Below are positions 60,580 through 64,000 of a DNA stretch of 64,000 bases, in pieces. A program made the position numbers and the translations under genes. The notes under the pieces were generated by a model, which saw only the letters and a program-made list of their open reading frames with translations, ran no database searches and was not told the origin of the DNA. Numbering within the stretch: position 1 is the first letter of the stretch; each line of letters begins with the position of its first letter. Source of the DNA: Sphingorhabdus_B arenilitoris (lineage in GTDB: Bacteria; Pseudomonadota; Alphaproteobacteria; Sphingomonadales; Sphingomonadaceae); assembly GCF_042651485.1 (NCBI RefSeq), contig NZ_JBHSDH010000013.1, positions 1,116,001 to 1,180,000 of the forward strand, read 5' to 3'.

Positions 60580-61200
60580 TTATCCGCCGCCTTGGTCTAG
60601 GCATTCCATCATCGAAGCGGGGTAAGGCCGAACCAAAGACTCCGCGCTATTCCAATCGGCGGTGAGCCATAGCTCTTGGTCCTCCGGTGCAAGGATAACC
60701 GGCATCGCAGCTGGGTTAATCGCTGCGATGCGGTCATTCGGCTCGGTGGTGAGCAGCGCAAAGCTTGCAACCTCGCTGTCGCGCCATATACCGGCAAAGG
60801 CCATTACCGGCTGTGCTGGCGCATAGAACCAATAGGGCCGTTTTCGCCCCGTGCGCGGGTCCGCCGCCGCTGACCATATTTGAAAGGCAGTGGCCGGCAC
60901 CAAACAGCGAAATTCGGTATGACGCAAATTGCCGATCCAAAACGGGCTTTGCGTGTTGCGCACCGTGGTGACGGGACGATACCGGCCGCTATCTGTTATC
61001 CCGCTGGAAAAGCTTTGATGCGGCGGAACGCCCCAGATGCGCGGGGCAAGATAGCGCCCACCATCCTTACCGCGCAGCACCAAAGGGGCGGGCCTGCCCG
61101 GCGTCACGTAACCGCCCGCCCACGGATCGCGCCCGGCATCCGCACCGAACATATCCGCCACCTGCCGCGCATCGACATCAAGCCGGTAATGCGCGGTCAT
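60580..61200 (-). CDS. SRAP-family (YedK/HMCES) homologue lacking catalytic residues
   Basis: A 206-residue protein of the SOS-response-associated peptidase fold: the YRLDVD start, GGYVTPGRPAPL, the WGVPP strand, TEFRCLVPATAFQIW and LLTTEPNDRIAAINPAAMPVIL align to YedK. In YedK, Cys2 crosslinks abasic DNA with Glu105 and His160; here these places hold Thr2, Ile and Asn. The protein should therefore not form the crosslink in the usual way. ATG 61200 is chosen to align with YedK; the frame extends seven codons further to 61221. Confidence 0.82.
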   Translation of the reverse strand: MTAHYRLDVDARQVADMFGADAGRDPWAGGYVTPGRPAPLVLRGKDGGRYLAPRIWGVPPHQSFSSGITDSGRYRPVTTVRNTQSPFWIGNLRHTEFRCLVPATAFQIWSAAADPRTGRKRPYWFYAPAQPVMAFAGIWRDSEVASFALLTTEPNDRIAAINPAAMPVILAPEDQELWLTADWNSAESLVRPYPASMMECLDQGGG

Positions 61201-61472
61201 AATGGCGGCGCACCATGGCACCGGCTTATCTGGTAAACGGCCAGGGTTTCAGGACGGCGGTCAATGATCATCCGCCGCAAAAAGCATGAAAATGGGCCTG
61301 TGGGAAAGCGTTTTTTAGCGCCTCGGCCTGCGACACCCTTTTTGCGGATATTCGACCGATAACGGAAAGGTGCCGGTAAATACGAAGCTGTTACCATAGC
61401 TCGTCAGCGCCCGATAACCCGATTTTAATCAAATGCGCCTATACCCAAGATACTATATTTTGGGGATAATAT

Positions 61473-62228
61473 ATGTCATTTGGCGTTGTACAAAGCGGGC
61501 GGGTCGGCATTGGCCAATATTGGCTCTCTTTCATCATGTGTATTGGTGCGATAATTGCCCTGATCGCGGGCGCAGTGGCAGCGATATTTACCGGCAGTTG
61601 GGGCATGAGCCCTATCCTGTTCTTGATGATCGTGTCGGTGTCGTTATATTTCCGGGTCATCATGATGCGCCGGTGCCGCGATATTGGTTGGCCCGCATGG
61701 CTGCCATGGGCATCTTTCGGCCTCAACATATTGCTATCTTTTTCGTCATTCGGCGCCGCAATCCGCGGTAATTTTGTCGGCAGTGGAATTGGAATCGCCA
61801 ACTATGTCGTGCTGCTCGACCTGTTGCTGATGATTGTGATCGGCATCCTTCCGTCGCAGCAAGGGATGGGGCCAAGCTATGTCCCTGCGCCCAATAGCGG
61901 CCCCACTCCCGGCGGCGGCGCTTTTGATCATGGCCCATCCGCAGGCGCAGGCCCCGGCCCCGATTTTCGCCAAGGTCCCAGTTTATCGGCCAGCGAAGAG
62001 GCAGAGATGCTGCGCCGGATCCGTGCGGAACAACAAGCGCGGGACAATGCTCTGGATAATATGCCATCGGAAAGCAACGCCCGCTACGACGCCGCAATTG
62101 CCGAAGCGCTCGCCGCCTATCAAGCGCAAAATGCCGGCGCATCGGCGGACAACTCCGCACCATCTGCCGGACCTTCGCCAGCATCAGCGCCCCCCCGATC
62201 CGCCGGATTTGGCCGGAAACAAGGATGA
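61473..62228 (+). CDS. DUF805 membrane protein with Pro/Ala-rich tail
   Basis: A 251-residue protein. The membrane part (about residues 1-130, four helices) has the DUF805 start RVGIGQYW and the RRCRDIGWPAWLPW signature. A long cytoplasmic tail rich in Gly, Ala, Pro and Ser ends SAGFGRKQG. GGGGA precedes the start. Function of DUF805 is unknown. The stop overlaps the start of a second DUF805 gene as ATGA, so the pair is cotranscribed and probably duplicated. Confidence 0.85.
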   Translation: MSFGVVQSGRVGIGQYWLSFIMCIGAIIALIAGAVAAIFTGSWGMSPILFLMIVSVSLYFRVIMMRRCRDIGWPAWLPWASFGLNILLSFSSFGAAIRGNFVGSGIGIANYVVLLDLLLMIVIGILPSQQGMGPSYVPAPNSGPTPGGGAFDHGPSAGAGPGPDFRQGPSLSASEEAEMLRRIRAEQQARDNALDNMPSESNARYDAAIAEALAAYQAQNAGASADNSAPSAGPSPASAPPRSAGFGRKQG

Positions 62229-62722
62229 AGTGGGCTGACAAATTATCGTGGCTGTCCCTCGAACCCATCATGTCAATTTTTGGATTGAGTAATACCCGTA
62301 TCAGCAGAACTGCTTATTGGATGACCTTACTTGCTTGCATAATGTTGCAAGCAGTGATCCTGTTCGGAGCGGGTGTAAGTGCAATTATTGGCCCTTCTCA
62401 AGTCGCGGTCGTCGGTATGACCGCGATCATAATCTTTGGTTTAGCTTTCCATATTGTCATGATGCTGCGGTGCCGTGATATTGGATGGCCGATATTGTTA
62501 CCTTGGGTTTCGTTGGCGGTATCGTTGGCATCCTTAGCGGCAATTTTTTCAATCGTCAGGCAAGATTTTTGGGACAGTGATTGGGGGATATTTGGACTAT
62601 TTCTTTGGTCGCAGCCGTCATTTGCTTTTGTAATCGGGTTAATGCCTTCAAAAGCGGAATTTGCAGTCGACGACATTTTTGACCGTGATGCCGGCCGATC
62701 AAATGAACGCCCCAATCTGTAA
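62225..62722 (+). CDS. Second DUF805 membrane protein
   Basis: A 165-residue protein that matches the membrane part of the preceding gene: TRISRTAYW and LRCRDIGWPILLPW correspond to RVGIGQYW and RRCRDIGWPAWLPW, with four helices. It lacks the long tail. ATG 62225 overlaps the previous stop; ATG 62270, giving a 150-residue protein, is an alternative. A remnant of a tail like that of the first gene is found 80-115 bases past its stop, out of frame. Confidence 0.82.
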   Translation: MKWADKLSWLSLEPIMSIFGLSNTRISRTAYWMTLLACIMLQAVILFGAGVSAIIGPSQVAVVGMTAIIIFGLAFHIVMMLRCRDIGWPILLPWVSLAVSLASLAAIFSIVRQDFWDSDWGIFGLFLWSQPSFAFVIGLMPSKAEFAVDDIFDRDAGRSNERPNL

Positions 62723-62764
62723 AGCCGAAAAGCAATGAGCAGCCTTAATTGCAGAGACCTCCGC

Positions 62765-62837
62765 CAATTTAAGGCGCAACAGGGAGCGCCGTCAGAGCAC
62801 CCTTCATCCAGCGCCGGATTTGGCCGGAAACAAAGCT
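62765..62837 (+). pseudogene. Leftover C-terminal tail of a DUF805 gene
   Basis: Reading frame ...AQQGAPSEHPSSSAGFGRKQS-stop ends at 62837 and repeats the end SAGFGRKQG of the 61473-62228 gene, with GCCGGATTTGGCCGGAAACAA identical at DNA level to 62201-62221. No start or membrane part precedes it. It is probably the tail of the second DUF805 gene, cut off by an earlier stop or frameshift. Confidence 0.68.
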
Positions 62838-62910
62838 AACCTCCGCCCTGCCTCCCCGCTTGCCATATCGCCCATTTGCCTGATACACCGCTCGCAAAAG
62901 GGGTATAGGT

Positions 62911-63219
62911 ATGAACAGCAGCGACGAAGATTATGTTTATGATGAAGATAGCGGCGAATGGATGTCCGCATCGGACCTAGCCGCAAAACAGGCTGCCGAA
63001 AATCAGGTTACCGTGCGCGACGCGGTGGGCAACCTGTTATCCGACGGCGACGCAGTGACGTTAATCAAGGATTTGACCGTCAAAGGCGCGGGCCAAACGT
63101 TAAAACAAGGCACCGTCATTCCGTCCATCCGCTTAACCGGCGACGCGCAGGAAATTGACTGCAAATATCCCGGCATCAAAGGATTGGTGCTGCGCGCCGA
63201 ATTTGTCCGCAAAAGATAG
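62911..63219 (+). CDS. PhnA/YjdM-like protein without zinc ribbon
   Basis: A 102-residue protein. The C-terminal 70 residues match the PhnA domain: RDAVGNLLSDGDAVTLIKDLTVKGAG, KQGTVIPSIRL and IDCKYPGIKGLVLRAEFVRK. YjdM of E. coli has an N-terminal zinc ribbon with CPxC; here the N-terminus is acidic (SSDEDYVYDEDSGEW) with no cysteines, so the ribbon is missing. Despite the name, PhnA proteins are not shown to use phosphonates. AGGGG precedes the start. Confidence 0.83.
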   Translation: MNSSDEDYVYDEDSGEWMSASDLAAKQAAENQVTVRDAVGNLLSDGDAVTLIKDLTVKGAGQTLKQGTVIPSIRLTGDAQEIDCKYPGIKGLVLRAEFVRKR

Positions 63220-63288
63220 CGACGGCAATGTATCGCGGGAGGATATTCCGGCGACAAATTCCTGAATAGCTCCATTACCCGCCCATAA

Positions 63289-63391
63289 TTTCACGCAAAG
63301 AGCGCGAAGATTATCAAGGGGTCGGTTTTCCCGCGCCGGCACCGCTCTGCACCGCCATCTTCAAAATCTTTGCGCCTTCGCGTGAAATATT
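63289..63391. repeat. Gene-free relative of the GxxExxY inverted-repeat unit
   Basis: TTTCACGCAAAGAGCGCGAAGATTATCAAGG (about 63289-63320) and CTTCAAAATCTTTGCGCCTTCGCGTGAAATATT (about 63359-63391) are imperfect inverted repeats related to the 29-bp repeats at 41 kb. The space between them is about 40 bases with no ORF. The remainder of 63220-63617 contains nothing else that I can support. Confidence 0.8.
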
Positions 63392-63617
63392 CTGCCCCGC
63401 CGCGCCAGCCCAGTCGTAGAATTCTCGGAACAGAGCGAATTCCGGCGCGCAATAGTAGATCCTAACCGCAACTTGCATTACCATCCCTCACGGCGTTCAA
63501 ATATCAACATCGCCTTTATTTTGAAGGGCAGGCCCGCCCCAATGTAACATCCAAGATCGGTCAGGGCGCTCACTATCTCCTATTATGTCGCCGCAATTTT
63601 TCTGCGAAAATAACGCA

Positions 63618-64000
63618 TCATGGCATTGTATAATCTGAACAATCCGGGCCGGGGCGGTCGAATTCATAGCGCTGTGTCGTCGGGTTATAGGTCAGTAGCC
63701 GGCGGTAGCTGCATCGAAGGTCGGTTTGCGGTAATATGTCTTTATCGGTTAATTGAACGCCTGTGCTATTGTCGTTCGATCGGCGGCTGGTTCCGGGCGT
63801 TGCCACTGCTTTGGTTTGATAGATTAATTGCGGAAGGAGGGGTGAATTGTGGGATTTGGCCAGAGTTAATTCGGCGGTAAAGTCGTAAAGATCATGGCAG
63901 ACGCCCTTTCGCAATGTCAAATCCTCTTCGCTGAAACAGGCCCGGATCATAATCGAACCGTTCCACGGCACATTCAGCACATTTTCCAATCCTGCATTTG
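63618..64000 (-). CDS. Hypothetical protein (partial, N-terminus outside the window)
   Basis: An open frame of at least 127 codons that runs off the right edge, so the true start is not seen. The visible part has four cysteines in FSEED-side, VCHDL, DLRCSYRR and PDCSDY contexts and ends RPGPDCSDYTMP. The cysteines and a Gln-, Thr-rich composition suggest a secreted protein, but no signal can be checked. No family recognised. Confidence 0.52.
   Translation of the reverse strand, partial: NAGLENVLNVPWNGSIMIRACFSEEDLTLRKGVCHDLYDFTAELTLAKSHNSPLLPQLIYQTKAVATPGTSRRSNDNSTGVQLTDKDILPQTDLRCSYRRLLTYNPTTQRYEFDRPGPDCSDYTMP

Noticed and set aside
1..64000. tRNA, rRNA or CRISPR array
   Set aside because: No cloverleaf with a T-loop and matching acceptor, no rRNA core sequence and no regularly spaced repeat series were found by eye; a tRNAscan or CRISPR search would be more sensitive.

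Overview
The window reads as a chromosomal segment of a Sphingomonadaceae-type alphaproteobacterium (Sphingopyxis/Sphingorhabdus-like). This is inferred from the large alphaproteobacterial forms of PstC and PstA, several TonB-dependent receptors, DUF2794, small-molecule and polyester metabolism genes, and short GC-rich intergenic repeats. Most genes are housekeeping or catabolic. Horizontally moving material is concentrated near 28-36 kb and in short repeat-bounded units at 41 and 63 kb. I found no rRNA, tRNA or CRISPR array.

Layout. 0-3.4 kb: a cobalamin riboswitch followed by btuB, a btuF-like lipoprotein gene and the start of btuC (minus strand), a B12 uptake operon. 3.4-6.2 kb: a minus-strand group of a Tat-signal protein, a PqqD-like peptide chaperone, an HPr-kinase-like ATPase and a nucleotidyltransferase, resembling an uncharacterised peptide or protein modification system. 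6.3-15.2 kb: a complete Pho module (phoR-pstS-pstC-pstA-pstB-phoU-phoB) and a convergent OprO/OprP-type phosphate porin; pstS and the porin both carry candidate Pho boxes with 11-bp periodicity. 15.3-20.7 kb: a MFE2-like short-chain dehydrogenase under a palindromic operator, a glutaryl-CoA dehydrogenase and a large TonB receptor. 20.8-25.3 kb: a DUF3617-like protein, the argD-argF-hslO operon, OsmC and a small membrane protein. 25.3-25.8 kb holds no convincing ORF but nested inverted repeats.

25.8-28.1 kb: an FAD monooxygenase and a divergent Stealth-family phosphotransferase. 28.1-36 kb: an accessory region with REP-like repeats, a lipoprotein gene between partial repeats, an AT-rich single-gene OLD-type ATPase/TOPRIM nuclease, glmS, three toxin-antitoxin modules (VapC/RHH, HicAB, RelE/HigA-like) and glmU. 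37-46.4 kb: a membrane protein of unknown role, a Gph-like phosphatase, DUF2794-cysE, oxyR, a GxxExxY gene tightly boxed by a perfect 29-bp inverted repeat, moaE-moaD-pgsA, an LplT-like transporter, an SDR and an SMP-30 lactonase. 46.4-53 kb: ferredoxin-NADP reductase, a YVTN propeller, a polyhydroxyalkanoate depolymerase, a Tat-exported GH1 enzyme and a PHA synthase.

53.2-55.3 kb: a probable toxin with a PD-(D/E)xK-like motif and a glycine zipper, followed by a possible immunity gene. 55.3-64 kb: lepA, a FabH-like synthase, an acyltransferase, a DUF1295 reductase-like protein, small membrane proteins, an SRAP (YedK) relative lacking its catalytic residues, two DUF805 genes with a leftover third tail, a PhnA-like protein, an empty relative of the GxxExxY inverted repeat and a partial unknown gene.

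The strongest candidates for something not well described are the PqqD/HprK/nucleotidyltransferase operon with its Tat-signal neighbour, the repeat-boxed GxxExxY unit with an empty relative 22 kb away, and the toxin-like gene at 53.2 kb. Function calls come from recognising sequence motifs by eye; no database search was possible.
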